Shown: positions 41,901 through 50,834, counted from the first letter of the stretch. The stretch: 64,000 nt of DNA from JAGQUL01 sp038212015 (GCA_038212015.1 JBBQUY010000001.1:51741-115740), one strand, 5' to 3'. Numbers and translations are program-made. Notes: generated by a model not told the origin, from the letters alone.

Positions 41901-44355
41901 CGCCACATACCCGCCCGAAAACAACCCTGCCGTTCCGCCGACCATCACCGGCGGCATCTGGGAACACGGCGAGAACGTCACGATCGCCAGGGGAACGTGG
42001 ACGGGCACCGCAGCGATCACCTACTCGTACCAGTGGCAACGGTGCGATGCCGGCGGCGGCGATTGCCAGGACATCGGTGGCGCAACCAATGCGACGTACA
42101 GGCTGGTCGAGAACGACGTCGGCAGCCGCATGCGCGGACGCGTGACGGCGTCCAACGATTTCGGGGTCGTCGCCGCCACGACGGACACCTCGAGCATCGT
42201 CGCCGCTGCCCGTGTCCCGGTCAACAGCGGCGCATCGCCGTCCATCAGTTCCAACTCCCCTGAACAGTCGAGGCCCCTGGTTGCAAGCCGAGGTGGCTGG
42301 ACCGGTTCCACGATGACGTACACCTACCAGTGGATGCGATGTGACGTGGTCGGCGAGAACTGCTTCGATCTCGGAGGCAAGACGAGCAGCGTCTTCACCC
42401 CGGGAGCGGAGGACGTCGGCTGGACGCTGCGCGTTCGCGTGAAGGCAACGAACGTCGCGGCGCCGCTCGGAGTCACGGCGGAGTCCGCGGAGACCGGCGT
42501 CGTGATCGCGGCGACCCCGCCCAGCGAGGTCAACGCCCCGACCATCAAGGTGGGAACCAACGGCACGACGTTCGAGGTCGAAATCGCGACGTGGTGGACC
42601 GGGACCCAGACGATCTCGGCGAAATGGCAGTGGCAGCGCTGCAACTCAGACGACCCGGCAACAGCGGTCTGCACGGACTGGGGTGCGCTCACGACGAGTC
42701 GCATCTACACGCTCACGGGCGCGGACATCGGCTACTACATGCGTGTCGTGGGATCCGCCACGAACGCCGTTGCGATCGACCCGGTACGTTCGACGCCGTC
42801 CAACATCCTCGGGCCGGTACAGGAGGCGGGCGTGCCGACTCCAGCATTGACCCCACCATCAATCTCGGGGGACCTGGAGGAGTCTCGACCCCTCACCGCA
42901 CATCCCGGGACGTGGTATGGAATCGGACCGATGTCGTTCGCATACACGTGGCTGCGGTGCGACCTCAACGGCGAGAACTGCTCTCCGATCACGAGTGCGA
43001 CCCAGCCGACCTACACGTTGGCGGCGCTCGATGTCGGTACGACAATCCGCGTCCGTGTCGTGGCGACGAATCCGGTCGGCACATCGGCGCCGGCGGTAAG
43101 CGATGAGACGGGCGTCATCGTTGCGGGGACCCCGCCATCGAGTACGGCGCTGCCGATCATCACGGGCGCGAACTCCGTCGTCGGAACGACCTTGACCGGC
43201 ACGAACGGCGAGTGGAGCGGGACCGCCACCATCGCATTTGGGCGCACGTGGTACCGATGCCAATCCGGCGGTGGAGCCTGCTCGGCCATCCCAGGTGCAA
43301 CCGGGACGACATACAAGCTTGTACCGGGCGACGCCGGGTTCCAGATCCAGCTCAAGGTTCGCGCGACGAACTCATTCGATTCCGCAGAGGTGTATTCCCT
43401 CACATTCCCGAATGCGTCAGTCATCCAGGCAGCGACCCCACCTTCGGCATCCGTGCTTCCGGTGGTGACCAACCTCACGCTGGGGATGTCGCCCCCGGTC
43501 GTCGGACACTCGCTCCGCACGACCACGGGCACGTGGAGCGGAACTCCAGCGATCACGTACGCATATCAGTGGGAACGTTGCGACGGAGCGGGTGGCGGGT
43601 GTGTCGACATCGTCGGTGCCACCACCAACACCTATGTGGTCACCAGCGCCGACATCGGCGCAACCCTGCGGGCGAAGGTGATCGCAAGCAACCCGGCCGA
43701 AGTTCCCACGGCGGAGTCTAGCGAGCCGTCTCAGGTCGTGCTGGCCGCCGATCCTCCGGTCAACTCGCAGCTGCCCACGGTGTCAGCTGCTCCCGAGCGA
43801 ACCGTCGCTTCGGTCTCGACGACGGGCAATTGGACCGGGAGCGCGCCAATGACGGCTACGCGGATCTGGCAGCGTTGTGCGACCACCGATCCGATCAGCT
43901 GTGAGGACATCACCGCTGCCACCGACGTTACGTACGTCCCGGTTGACCTGGACATCGGATCGTATCTGCGCGTCGTCGTGACGGTGACGAACGGATCAGG
44001 CCCCGAGAACGCGGGCGTCGCGATCAGCGCGATGTCGACCAACCCGGTCGTGGAAGGCACTCCGCCGGCGACGACAGGAACGCCGCTCGTGTCTGGATCG
44101 CATCTCGTTGGTGCGGTCCTGACGGCGAACCCCGGGGTCTGGACCGGAACCGGACCGATCACGTACAGCTACCAGTGGCAGCGCTGCGACGGCGCAGGCA
44201 CGGCATGCCGCAACATCTCGGGTCAATACGCATCCACCTACACAACGACGGGTGCAGACGTCGCATCGACCATTCGCGTGCGCGTGAAGGGCCACAACAC
44301 GATCGGTGTGTCGCTGTTTGTCGATTCCACTGCCGTGGGGCCCATCACGAACTGA
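38905..44355 (+). CDS. giant secreted protein with 18 Ig-like repeats
   Basis: A signal peptide (FATTLLCLLGMAILVVGIRP, cut near AEAAA) starts a protein of about 1816 residues. It has 18 tandem repeats of roughly 85-100 residues, each of the form P-x-I-x-G-x-x-x-x-G-x-x-L-x-x-x-x-G-x-W-x-G ... Y-Q-W-x-R-C-x-x-x-G-x-x-C ... I-x-G-A-T-x-x-T-Y, ending in D-I-G-x-x-L-R-V-x-V-T-x-x-N. The two Cys in each repeat probably form a disulfide within an Ig-like fold. There is no LPxTG, LysM or membrane anchor at the end. The pattern is frequent in Thermoleophilia. CGGAG lies about ten bases before the ATG at 38905. It is probably an adhesin or wall layer component. Confidence 0.88.
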   Translation: MPPTSAPFFARRQFATTLLCLLGMAILVVGIRPVTAEAAAPRLFGSAVEGKVLRGTPAQTRSARLTWMRCAARGTRCTRIFRATQTRYRMTAADIGFRVRLDARRGTRVTRSAVTRVVTPMIPRAAIRPKITGTAGPGVTLQASPGRWLPAGRAVRTSYQWLRCLDGRCTPITGSRGTTHLVDAATDARATLRVDVTAVATVRGLRAVGRASSLQTSSVLVAVSLASPPTISGAGVEGSTLTASPGTWSSHGLPVATSQQWMRCRTTCDAIPGATGLTHALTAADVGARLRLDVAASSPVASGGASSAETAAVAASTPVVVGSPAVAPLTGLVVGSAIATTDGAWSSFDPTTYTRQWQRCAAGSCVDIAGASGTSYVPTDADIGSTLRSIVTASHLGLMTSAASSATTTVSGMAPIATALPTVSGTTTATLTLSSAAGAFVGSGTITVTRRWLRCDNAGNGCVEVGADNDVTYPLTSADIGSRMRVRSTAMSAWGTSVSTSASSAVVVSAVPSNASLPVIGPAAPRDTNTATSTNGSWTGLPTIAYTYQWRRCDTAGENCVDIASATGSTYLLGPTDVGTRLRIRVTATNGAGSSSADSVPSVIVLESPFPVNAAPPVLGGPRVDGGLITLTPNGVWTGLPISTRAYAWSRCLADGTGCVTIPGATQSSYRAVTADVNKSLKVRETVTNAAGTAFVFSELSTVIAPAPPANTVLPTVTGTAREGLTLNSATGTWTGTATITFARAWFRCNSEGLECEQIAGANQTSYVLSTDDIGSRIKLRVTGTNAATSVSAFSNPTATVLGSVPRILTAPAITGTLAVTQELTADTGSWAGLAPTSYAYQWTRCSAGGTGCVAIAGATSQTFRLTEIDNGMKVRVAVTATNAIGASMPATSLLTPTISGTAAAPSLVTPPVISGDARQGLLLTSTPGSFNGTPTITYAFSWERCDSGPVNCQTIDGANAATYRTTIDDVGKVVRAVVTGTNGIGSDVGSSAPTIVIVATYPPENNPAVPPTITGGIWEHGENVTIARGTWTGTAAITYSYQWQRCDAGGGDCQDIGGATNATYRLVENDVGSRMRGRVTASNDFGVVAATTDTSSIVAAARVPVNSGASPSISSNSPEQSRPLVASRGGWTGSTMTYTYQWMRCDVVGENCFDLGGKTSSVFTPGAEDVGWTLRVRVKATNVAAPLGVTAESAETGVVIAATPPSEVNAPTIKVGTNGTTFEVEIATWWTGTQTISAKWQWQRCNSDDPATAVCTDWGALTTSRIYTLTGADIGYYMRVVGSATNAVAIDPVRSTPSNILGPVQEAGVPTPALTPPSISGDLEESRPLTAHPGTWYGIGPMSFAYTWLRCDLNGENCSPITSATQPTYTLAALDVGTTIRVRVVATNPVGTSAPAVSDETGVIVAGTPPSSTALPIITGANSVVGTTLTGTNGEWSGTATIAFGRTWYRCQSGGGACSAIPGATGTTYKLVPGDAGFQIQLKVRATNSFDSAEVYSLTFPNASVIQAATPPSASVLPVVTNLTLGMSPPVVGHSLRTTTGTWSGTPAITYAYQWERCDGAGGGCVDIVGATTNTYVVTSADIGATLRAKVIASNPAEVPTAESSEPSQVVLAADPPVNSQLPTVSAAPERTVASVSTTGNWTGSAPMTATRIWQRCATTDPISCEDITAATDVTYVPVDLDIGSYLRVVVTVTNGSGPENAGVAISAMSTNPVVEGTPPATTGTPLVSGSHLVGAVLTANPGVWTGTGPITYSYQWQRCDGAGTACRNISGQYASTYTTTGADVASTIRVRVKGHNTIGVSLFVDSTAVGPITN

Positions 44356-44566
44356 TCAAGTGCCGTGCGCGACGCGACGATCTCGCCCGTCACGAGCGCG
44401 CAGCTCGGCGCCGACCTTGCGGCGCTCGCAGGGCTGAGGCCGACCGGGCGCAACAGTGCGGTCTGGGCCATCGTCGGGGCGACCAGCGTGATCGACATGC
44501 GCGAGCTGTCGTCGACGCTCGGCTCCGGACGCGGCTGGAGGAGCCGGCTGTCGACGACCGGGCGGC

Positions 44567-44572
44567 TACGAT
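44567..44572 (+). promoter_or_regulatory. -10 element for the P-type ATPase gene
   Basis: TACGAT lies six bases before the GTG at 44579; no ribosome binding site fits in between, so the transcript is probably leaderless. Confidence 0.45.
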
Positions 44573-44578
44573 GAACCC

Positions 44579-46726
44579 GTGAAGCAGCTCCCAGTCATCG
44601 GCCAGCCAGACCCTGTGACCGACCCGGGCGAGGTCTCTGCGGGCGCGCGGCGCACCGTCGTGAAGATCGACGGGATGGACTGCGCCAGCTGCGCGACGAC
44701 CCTCGAGCGCGTCGTGCGCGACATCGACGGCGTCGAACGCGCGGTCGTGAACTTCGCTGCCGCTCGCCTCGACGTGCACCATGGCCCCGCGGTCGACCCT
44801 GCCGTCATCGAGTCGGCAGTCGAACGCGCGGGGTTCGAGGTCCACGCACCGAACGTCGGCCCGCGCGTGGCGTGGTGGCGACAGCGTGGAGTCGCCGCGA
44901 TGCTGGTCGCGGCCATCATGTTCGCCGCAGCGTTCGCGGGCGAGCGCATCCAGCCCGACCTGCCGTGGGCCGTGCTCTTTGCAGTAGCGATCATCGTCGG
45001 TGGCCGCTCGATCTTCCGCTCGGCGCTCGTCGCACTGCGCGCCCGGTACCTCGACATGAACGTGCTGATGGCAGCCGCCACGATCGGCGCCGCGATCATC
45101 GATGAGTGGCCCGAAGCCGCCGCGATCGTGCTGCTGTTCTCGCTCGGCAACACGCTCCAGGCCCATGCAGTCGCGCGCACGCGAGCCGCGGTCGCGCAGC
45201 TCGGCGAGCTCACTCCCGACAGCGTGCGGGTGCGCCGAGGCGCAGCGCTCGTCGACCAGCCGGTCGCGACGGTCGCGGCAGGCGACGAGGTCGTCGTGCG
45301 ACCGGGCGAACGATTCGCATTCGACGGCATCGTCACCGAGGGTTCCACGACCGTCGACGAATCACCGATCACCGGCGAGAGCGTCCCGGTCGAAAAAGCG
45401 TCTGGCGATCACGTGCTGAGCGGCAGCCTCAACGGCACCGGCGCGATCACGATGGGCGTCGAACGCATCGCGTCCGAATCGACGCTGCAGCGCATCGTCG
45501 AACTCGTCGAGCAGGCCCAGGCCACGAAGGCGCCCGCCGAGCTGTTCGTCGACCGCTTCGCGCGCGTCTACACCCCGGTCGTGGTGCTCGCCGCGATCGC
45601 GTTCATGGTGATCCCGCCGCTCATCGACGGCGCATGGTCGACGTGGGCGTACCGCGGCCTGGCGCTGCTCATCATCGCCTGCCCCTGCTCGCTCGTGATC
45701 AGCACGCCCGTGACGGTCGTGTCCGCGATCGGCGCAGCGTCGCGGCGCGGGATCCTCGTCAAGGGCGGTGAAGCGCTCGAAACGGCAGGCCACCTGCGCG
45801 CGCTGGCGATCGACAAGACCGGCACGCTCACCGAAGGACGCCCGACGCTCGTCACCGCCCACGCGCTCGGCGACATCGATGCCGACGCGAGCCTGCGCCT
45901 GGCAGCGGCGATCGAGCAGCACTCCGAGCACCCGCTCGCACATGCGATCGTCACCGCTGCCGGCGACACCGAGCTGCCGCGCGCCGCGGACGTCGTCGCC
46001 ATCCCCGGCCGCGGCGCCACCGGCACGATCGCCGATACCGAGTACCTCGTCGGCAGCCCGCGCCTGTTCGCCGAACGCGGCATCGAGCTGGCAGAGACCG
46101 GCACCGCGCTGCTCGCGACCCTCGGTGAGCGTGGCGAGACGCCGGTGCTGCTCGGGACCGGCACCCAGCTGCTCGCGGTGTTCGGCCTCGCCGACACGAT
46201 TCGCCCCGACGCGCGGCACGCGCTGGATGACCTTCGACGCAACGGCATCGAGCACGTCGTGATGCTGACCGGCGACTCCGAGGGCGCCGCGCGCCGGGTC
46301 GCCGACGAGCTCGGCATCGACTACCGCGCGGGGCTGCTGCCCGAGCAGAAGGTCGACGCGGTGCGCGAGCTGGTGGCGACGCATGGCGTGGTGGGGATGG
46401 TTGGCGACGGCGTCAACGACGCACCGGCCCTGGCAACGGCGTCCGTGAGCTTCGCGATGGGGGCGGCGGGATCAGGCGTTGCGCTGGAGGCGGCCGACAT
46501 CACGCTCATGGCCGACGACCTGCGCTCGGTGGCGGCCGCCACGCGTCTGTCACGCGCGGCGCGGCGCGTGCTGCGCCAGAACATCGTCGCGTCGATCGTC
46601 TTCAAGGGCGCGTTCGTGCTGCTCGCGCCGTTCGGCCTCGTCACGCTCTGGGTGGCGGTCGCGGCAGACCTCGGAACCTCGCTCGCAGTCACCGCCAACG
46701 GGCTGCGCCTGTTTCGCCACCGCTAG
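44579..46726 (+). CDS. P1B-type heavy-metal ATPase (Zn/Cd/Pb type)
   Basis: 715 residues: N-terminal HMA domain with GMDCASC (32-38), actuator TGES (265-268), metal site CPC (368-370, IIACPCSLVISTPV), phosphorylation loop DKTGTLTEG (412-420), hinge GDGVNDAPALATASVSFAMG. The last helix contains AADLGTSLAVTANGLRLF, with the Asp typical of Zn2+/Cd2+/Pb2+ exporters (ZntA/CadA) rather than Cu+ ATPases. It exports toxic divalent metal. It stands alone, some 3 kb from the ZIP/Fur-family group, which supports a zinc role for the region. The GTG start is leaderless by position. Confidence 0.93.
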   Translation: MKQLPVIGQPDPVTDPGEVSAGARRTVVKIDGMDCASCATTLERVVRDIDGVERAVVNFAAARLDVHHGPAVDPAVIESAVERAGFEVHAPNVGPRVAWWRQRGVAAMLVAAIMFAAAFAGERIQPDLPWAVLFAVAIIVGGRSIFRSALVALRARYLDMNVLMAAATIGAAIIDEWPEAAAIVLLFSLGNTLQAHAVARTRAAVAQLGELTPDSVRVRRGAALVDQPVATVAAGDEVVVRPGERFAFDGIVTEGSTTVDESPITGESVPVEKASGDHVLSGSLNGTGAITMGVERIASESTLQRIVELVEQAQATKAPAELFVDRFARVYTPVVVLAAIAFMVIPPLIDGAWSTWAYRGLALLIIACPCSLVISTPVTVVSAIGAASRRGILVKGGEALETAGHLRALAIDKTGTLTEGRPTLVTAHALGDIDADASLRLAAAIEQHSEHPLAHAIVTAAGDTELPRAADVVAIPGRGATGTIADTEYLVGSPRLFAERGIELAETGTALLATLGERGETPVLLGTGTQLLAVFGLADTIRPDARHALDDLRRNGIEHVVMLTGDSEGAARRVADELGIDYRAGLLPEQKVDAVRELVATHGVVGMVGDGVNDAPALATASVSFAMGAAGSGVALEAADITLMADDLRSVAAATRLSRAARRVLRQNIVASIVFKGAFVLLAPFGLVTLWVAVAADLGTSLAVTANGLRLFRHR

Positions 46727-46745
46727 CCACTAGCGTATTGGACAT

Positions 46746-46812
46746 ATTGCAAGACAGCCTCCGCTACGTGCAATGATGCGCAAATAGGGTCGCTCGCGCA
46801 CTGTCCTGCAAT
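46746..46812. repeat. nested inverted repeats before the GDPD gene
   Basis: ATTGCAAGACAG (46746-46757) pairs, with one mismatch, with CTGTCCTGCAAT (46801-46812); inside, ATTGCA also pairs with TGCAAT (46769-46774) and TGCGC with GCGCA. The same arm can therefore form two alternative stems, a switch-like arrangement between the P-type ATPase gene and the GDPD start. Confidence 0.55.
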
Positions 46813-46856
46813 GATTCCTCATCAAGCTCGCCTCGCATTTGGTCGACGTGGGGCAC

Positions 46857-47687
46857 ATGCAGATCCTCGCTCCAGTTGCTCCCAACACTCGATTCGTCGC
46901 AACCCTGGTTGCGCCCCGTGTCGAGATCGCAGCGCACCGCGGCTACCACGACGGCACCGCCCCGTACGAAAACACGATCGACGCGTTCCGCCGGGCGATG
47001 CAGGTCGGCGCGGATCTGGTCGAGACCGACATCCATCGCACAGCCGACGGGATCCTCGTGCTCTACCACGACAAGTCGATCAACGGCCGCTCGATCGCAG
47101 CGACGCGCTACGCCGACCTGCCGCTGCTGCCGACCGGCCAGCGCATGAACACGCTCGAGGAGCTCATCGATCTGAAGGTGGCGGCCGGCGGCGCGACCAA
47201 GCTGCTGCTGGAGACCAAGACGCGCGGCTTCGAGGCGCAGCTCGTGCAGATGCTTCGGGCACGCCTGCAGCCCGGTCAGTACGAGCTGATGAGCTTCGAC
47301 CTGGATTCCGTGCGCGCACTGCGCGAGCTCGCGCCCGACTCGAAGGTCGGCGTGCTGTTCGGCCTCGTTCCGGACTGGCAGAGCGGCACGTGGCCGATCT
47401 CCGGCGCGGCGATGGTCGACAAGGCCCGCAAGCTCGGCGTCGACTTCGTCGCGATCGACAAGTGGATCGCCAGCGGCGACCGCATCGGCGCGCTCGCGAA
47501 GGCAGGCTTCGACGTCGCGATCTGGACCGTCGACAAGCAGTCACATCTCTCGAAGTTCCTTGGCGACCCGCGCGTGTCGCGCATCATCACCGACCGGCCC
47601 GACGTCGCACTCGACCTGCGCGACCGTCGCCCGGCGGTTGCCGGCGCGCAGGCCGCGGCGTGGTGGCAGGACGCCGTCGCCGCCTGA
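46857..47687 (+). CDS. glycerophosphodiester phosphodiesterase family protein
   Basis: 276 residues with the full GDPD signature: VEIAAHRGYHDGTAPYENT (His27), GADLVETDIHRTADG (Glu56, Asp58), LYHDKS (His71), then FDVAIWTVDKQSHLSKFLGD. It matches the family better than the copy at 27466 and would release glycerol-3-phosphate from phospholipid head-group diesters. There is no signal peptide. The ATG at 46857 is preferred; TTG at 46839 is in frame. Alternative hairpins precede it, and a perfect palindrome separates its stop from the convergent chrA-like gene. Confidence 0.9.
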   Translation: MQILAPVAPNTRFVATLVAPRVEIAAHRGYHDGTAPYENTIDAFRRAMQVGADLVETDIHRTADGILVLYHDKSINGRSIAATRYADLPLLPTGQRMNTLEELIDLKVAAGGATKLLLETKTRGFEAQLVQMLRARLQPGQYELMSFDLDSVRALRELAPDSKVGVLFGLVPDWQSGTWPISGAAMVDKARKLGVDFVAIDKWIASGDRIGALAKAGFDVAIWTVDKQSHLSKFLGDPRVSRIITDRPDVALDLRDRRPAVAGAQAAAWWQDAVAA

Positions 47688-47705
47688 CGTCAGCGCGCGC
47701 TGACG
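47688..47705. terminator. bidirectional palindromic terminator
   Basis: CGTCAGCGCGCGCTGACG is a perfect 18-bp palindrome lying exactly on the junction of two convergent genes, covering the chrA stop codon. It can fold on either strand. Confidence 0.5.
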
Positions 47706-48790
47706 ATGTCAGCCAGCACCGCGAGGATCGCACTACCCGCGACGACGATGACGATCGCACCGCGCGAGCGCCACGTCACGAGCAGGGCGAGCGCGGCGAC
47801 GAGCAGCGCCGCCGCGGCGACGGCGTCGATCGCGGCAACGAGCAGCGTGACGGCCGTCGCCGCGATCAGTCCGACGACCGCAGCCGTGAGCAGGTCGAGC
47901 AGCGTATGGATGCGTCGGGAGTCGACGATGCGCTCGAGCGTGCCGTGCCCAAGCAGGGTGACTGCGAACGCCGGCAGGAAGATCGCGGCGGTCATCGCGA
48001 GTGCGCCGCCGAGCCCGCCCGCGACGTAGCCGACGAAGGTTGCGAACACGATCATCGGTGACGGCAGCGATCCTGAGATCGCGAGTGCATCGAGGAACTG
48101 CTCGTCGCTCACCCACTCGTTGCGTTCGACCACCGGTGCGTGCACGAACCCGATCGAGGTGTAGGCGCCGCCGAAGCTGAGCGATCCGGCAACGATGCCG
48201 ACCTGCGCGAGCTCGACGGGCGTCGCCTCGCCCACGTGCGTGGGCGCGCCGTTCGAGGCGGGTGCACGATCGTCGCTCCCACCGATCGGGGCGAGCAGGA
48301 GCGCGGCCACGACGACCGCGACGATCCAGTGCGCGGGTCGGTGCAGCGCCGTCGACCCGATGCGATGCACCGCGCGCAGGATGAGCGCGATCGCGGCGAC
48401 CTGTGCGCCCACGAACGCGGCGGCGAGCTGCCCGTCGATGCCGTGCTCGACGTAGAGCCACGCCGCGCCGAGCACGAACAGCACGCCCGGCAGCATGAAT
48501 CCGAGCCCGGCGAGCAGACCGCCGAGGCGACCGCGCGCGATCATCCCGAAGTACACGCACAGCTCGTGCGCTTCGGGGCCGGGCAGCGCCTGATAGACGG
48601 CGAGCACGCGGTTGAAGCGCGTCGGCTCCACCCAGCGTTCCTGGTCGACGAGCTCGTGCTTGAGCATCCCGATCTGCGCGACCGGGCCGCCCCAGGCGAG
48701 CACGCCGAAGCGCAGGAAGCGAAGGAACAGCCGCGCGAGCGAGATCGCGGGTGGCGCGGCGGGCGCCGTCGCGTCAGTGGCCGTGGGCAT
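47690..48790 (-). CDS. chrA: chromate transporter (CHR) family protein
   Basis: 366 residues with two CHR domains: the first has FLRFGVLAWGGPVAQIGMLK, VDQERWV, ALPGPEAHELCVYFG and LGFMLPGVLFVLGAAWLYV; the second has AGSLSFGGAYTSIGFVHAPV and SGSLPSPMIVFATFVGYVAG. Long-chain ChrA proteins export chromate by proton antiport. The ATG at 48790 lies within the end of the YibE/F gene (17-base overlap), so it is made as the third gene of the ZIP-YibE/F-ChrA unit; that context suggests a substrate linked to metal supply, and true chromate resistance is not proven. Confidence 0.88.
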   Translation of the reverse strand: MPTATDATAPAAPPAISLARLFLRFLRFGVLAWGGPVAQIGMLKHELVDQERWVEPTRFNRVLAVYQALPGPEAHELCVYFGMIARGRLGGLLAGLGFMLPGVLFVLGAAWLYVEHGIDGQLAAAFVGAQVAAIALILRAVHRIGSTALHRPAHWIVAVVVAALLLAPIGGSDDRAPASNGAPTHVGEATPVELAQVGIVAGSLSFGGAYTSIGFVHAPVVERNEWVSDEQFLDALAISGSLPSPMIVFATFVGYVAGGLGGALAMTAAIFLPAFAVTLLGHGTLERIVDSRRIHTLLDLLTAAVVGLIAATAVTLLVAAIDAVAAAALLVAALALLVTWRSRGAIVIVVAGSAILAVLADIVSAR

Positions 48791-49988
48791 GCGCGTGGGC
48801 GGTGGCCGAGTCGAGCTCGCGCGGCGCCATGCGAGTCGCGAGCAGGGCGGCGAGCAGCGTCGTGACCGGCATTGCGGCAATGAGGCCGATCGAACCGACG
48901 AGCATCGCCACGACCTGCGACGCCACCGCCTCGCCGTTGAAGGCGTCGAGCGCATCGACCTCGCCGATCGAGAACACGAGCAGGATCGGCAGCGACGCGC
49001 CGGTGTAGGCGAGCACGAGCGTGTTCACCGTGGCGGCGATGTGGTCGCGACCGACGACGATCGACTCGCGCACCAGGGGACGGAAGGCGAGGTGTGGCGC
49101 GGCGCGCTTGAGCGCCATCACCGTGGATGCCTGACTGACGGTCACGTCGTCGAGCACCCCGAGCGCACTGATGACGATGCCCGCCAGCAGCAACCCCTGA
49201 ATCGACAGGTCACCCAGGTACGCGTTGAGGTAGGCGACCTCGTCGCTGGCGAATCCGGACAGGTGCGACAGCTTCGCCCACGTCGTGGCGAGCGCGAGCG
49301 TCAGCAGCAGGGCCACGGTGGTGCCGAGCGACGCGGCGATCGTGACGGGGCCCAGGCCATGCGCGAGCGGAATCGTGAGCAGCATCACCGCGAGCGAGCC
49401 GACGATCGCGACGAGCAGTGGCGACGTTCCCTGCACGAGCGCGGGGACGATGAACAGCACGACGATTCCGAGGCTCGCGACGAGCCCCGACAGCGCGCGG
49501 ATGCCGTGGAAGCGGCTCGTGACCACGACGACGGCGACGAACAGCGCGACGAGCCAGAGCGTGGGCTCGCGGCGCTCGAAGTCGCTGAACGAATACGGCG
49601 GGATCTCGACGCCGCCGATCTGCCCGCCCTCGGGGACGGTGGACTTCACGACGCGGATCTCGTCACCGATGTCGGCGGTGGTCTCGCTGCCGACGTCGCC
49701 CATGATGAAGGAGGCTTCGTCGCCGCGGTCGGGACCGGACAGGACTTCCGCGGTCACCTCGATGCACGCATCCGCGCTGGGGACCTGGCACTCGACCTCG
49801 GCAATCTCGATCACCCGCGCGGCCTCGGTGTCGGGCAGGCGCGATTCGGGCCCGACCGGCTCGGCGTCGCGCGAGGGCCAGAGCAGGGCCAGGCCGACGA
49901 CGACCGCCACCGCGATCGCGGCGAGCGCCGCTCGGGCGATCCAGACGGCGCGGTGGCCGGTGTCAGGCGTGGTCTTCGTCTTCTTCAT
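48774..49988 (-). CDS. YibE/F family membrane protein with His tail
   Basis: About 404 residues: one helix (IARAALAAIAVAVVVGLALL), an outer beta domain (VIEIAEVECQ ... GDEIRVVKSTVPEGGQIGG), then seven or so helices with SRFHGIRALSGLVASLGIVV, LSIQGLLLAGIVISALGVLD, DVTVSQASTV and GRDHIAATVNTLVLAYTGAS, the YibE/F signature. The family has no established function. The end ATAHAHAHGH is His-rich, pointing to metal. The ATG at 49988 overlaps the ZIP gene by 26 bases; 50042 is an in-frame alternative. It lies between ZIP and ChrA genes in one transcription unit. Confidence 0.88.
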   Translation of the reverse strand: MKKTKTTPDTGHRAVWIARAALAAIAVAVVVGLALLWPSRDAEPVGPESRLPDTEAARVIEIAEVECQVPSADACIEVTAEVLSGPDRGDEASFIMGDVGSETTADIGDEIRVVKSTVPEGGQIGGVEIPPYSFSDFERREPTLWLVALFVAVVVVTSRFHGIRALSGLVASLGIVVLFIVPALVQGTSPLLVAIVGSLAVMLLTIPLAHGLGPVTIAASLGTTVALLLTLALATTWAKLSHLSGFASDEVAYLNAYLGDLSIQGLLLAGIVISALGVLDDVTVSQASTVMALKRAAPHLAFRPLVRESIVVGRDHIAATVNTLVLAYTGASLPILLVFSIGEVDALDAFNGEAVASQVVAMLVGSIGLIAAMPVTTLLAALLATRMAPRELDSATAHAHAHGH

Positions 49989-50826
49989 CGGCGTGTTCGG
50001 CTGCGCTTTCGCCTGTGGGCTCGTCGTCGTGCGTTCGTTCATGGAGCGCACCGACGAACAGGATCGTACCAACGAGGGAGACGGTGAACGCGGCCGCGAT
50101 GCCGGGGCGTCGCTCCTCGCTGTGGGCTTCCGGCAGCAGGTGTCCGGTGGCGATGTACAGCAGTGCGCCGGCCGCGATGCCGATCAGCGCGCCGAGGGTC
50201 GAGCCCGAGAGGTCGGGGGCGAGCAGCACGATCGATGCACCGACCGGGATGAGCGCCGCGATGAGGATCGCGTCACGCATCGCCCGCGCGCGCGAGACGC
50301 CGCTGGCGAGCAGCACGGCCGCGAACGAGAGGCCGACGGGCAGCTGGTGGACGAGGATGCCGATCGCGACGCTCGTGGCGGCCGCGTCGGAGACCTCGTG
50401 GCTGGCGCCGATGACCACGCCGTCCGCGAGGTTGTGGATGCCGAGGCCGATCAGGAACGGCAGCACCGCGTGGGTGGGCACGCAGCTGGGATCGTCGACA
50501 TCGGTTGGTGCGTGCGAATGCGCGTGGGCGTGGCCGTGTGCGTCGTGGCCGTGGGGCTCGTGGTGGTGCGTGTGGCCGCTCGTCATCATCTCGACCACGA
50601 ACAGGATGATGAATCCGCTCGCAATCCAGAGCGTCGCCGGGGTGCCGTCCAGGTGCTCGAGGGCTTCGGGAACGAGGTCGGCGAGCGTGACGCCGAGCAG
50701 GATGCCCGCGGCGATCACCACGGAGACGTGGTGGAAGGAGCGCGACCGTCCCACGACGGTGTCCACGAGGAACGACGCGGCGATGAAGCCAGCGGCAGCG
50801 ATGAAGCCGAGCAGGAGGACGATCAT
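49963..50826 (-). CDS. ZIP family metal transporter
   Basis: 287 residues with eight helices and the ZIP metal site: IGLGIHNLADGVVIGASHEV in helix 4 and ILVHQLPVGLSFAAVLLASG in helix 5. Between helices 3 and 4 lies a His-rich loop (HTHHHEPHGHDAHGHAHAHS) that probably collects the ion. ZIP proteins bring Zn2+ or other divalent metals into the cytosol. The start at 50826 is chosen because TATCAT lies seven bases before it; an ATG at 50850 would run through the operator. It faces the Fur-family gene across that operator and leads the overlapping YibE/F and ChrA genes. Confidence 0.9.
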   Translation of the reverse strand: MIVLLLGFIAAAGFIAASFLVDTVVGRSRSFHHVSVVIAAGILLGVTLADLVPEALEHLDGTPATLWIASGFIILFVVEMMTSGHTHHHEPHGHDAHGHAHAHSHAPTDVDDPSCVPTHAVLPFLIGLGIHNLADGVVIGASHEVSDAAATSVAIGILVHQLPVGLSFAAVLLASGVSRARAMRDAILIAALIPVGASIVLLAPDLSGSTLGALIGIAAGALLYIATGHLLPEAHSEERRPGIAAAFTVSLVGTILFVGALHERTHDDEPTGESAAEHADEEDEDHA

Positions 50827-50834
50827 GGGATAGA

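Noticed and set aside
38917..42039. 1040-codon minus-strand open frame
   Set aside because: It is the complement of the Ig-like repeat gene; Arg/Asp-rich, without domains, a product of the high GC at third codon positions.
44365..44574. possible 69-residue plus-strand gene between the Ig-like repeat and P-type ATPase genes
   Set aside because: It has no ribosome binding site, no recognisable motif, an Arg-rich end, and overlaps the ATPase promoter.
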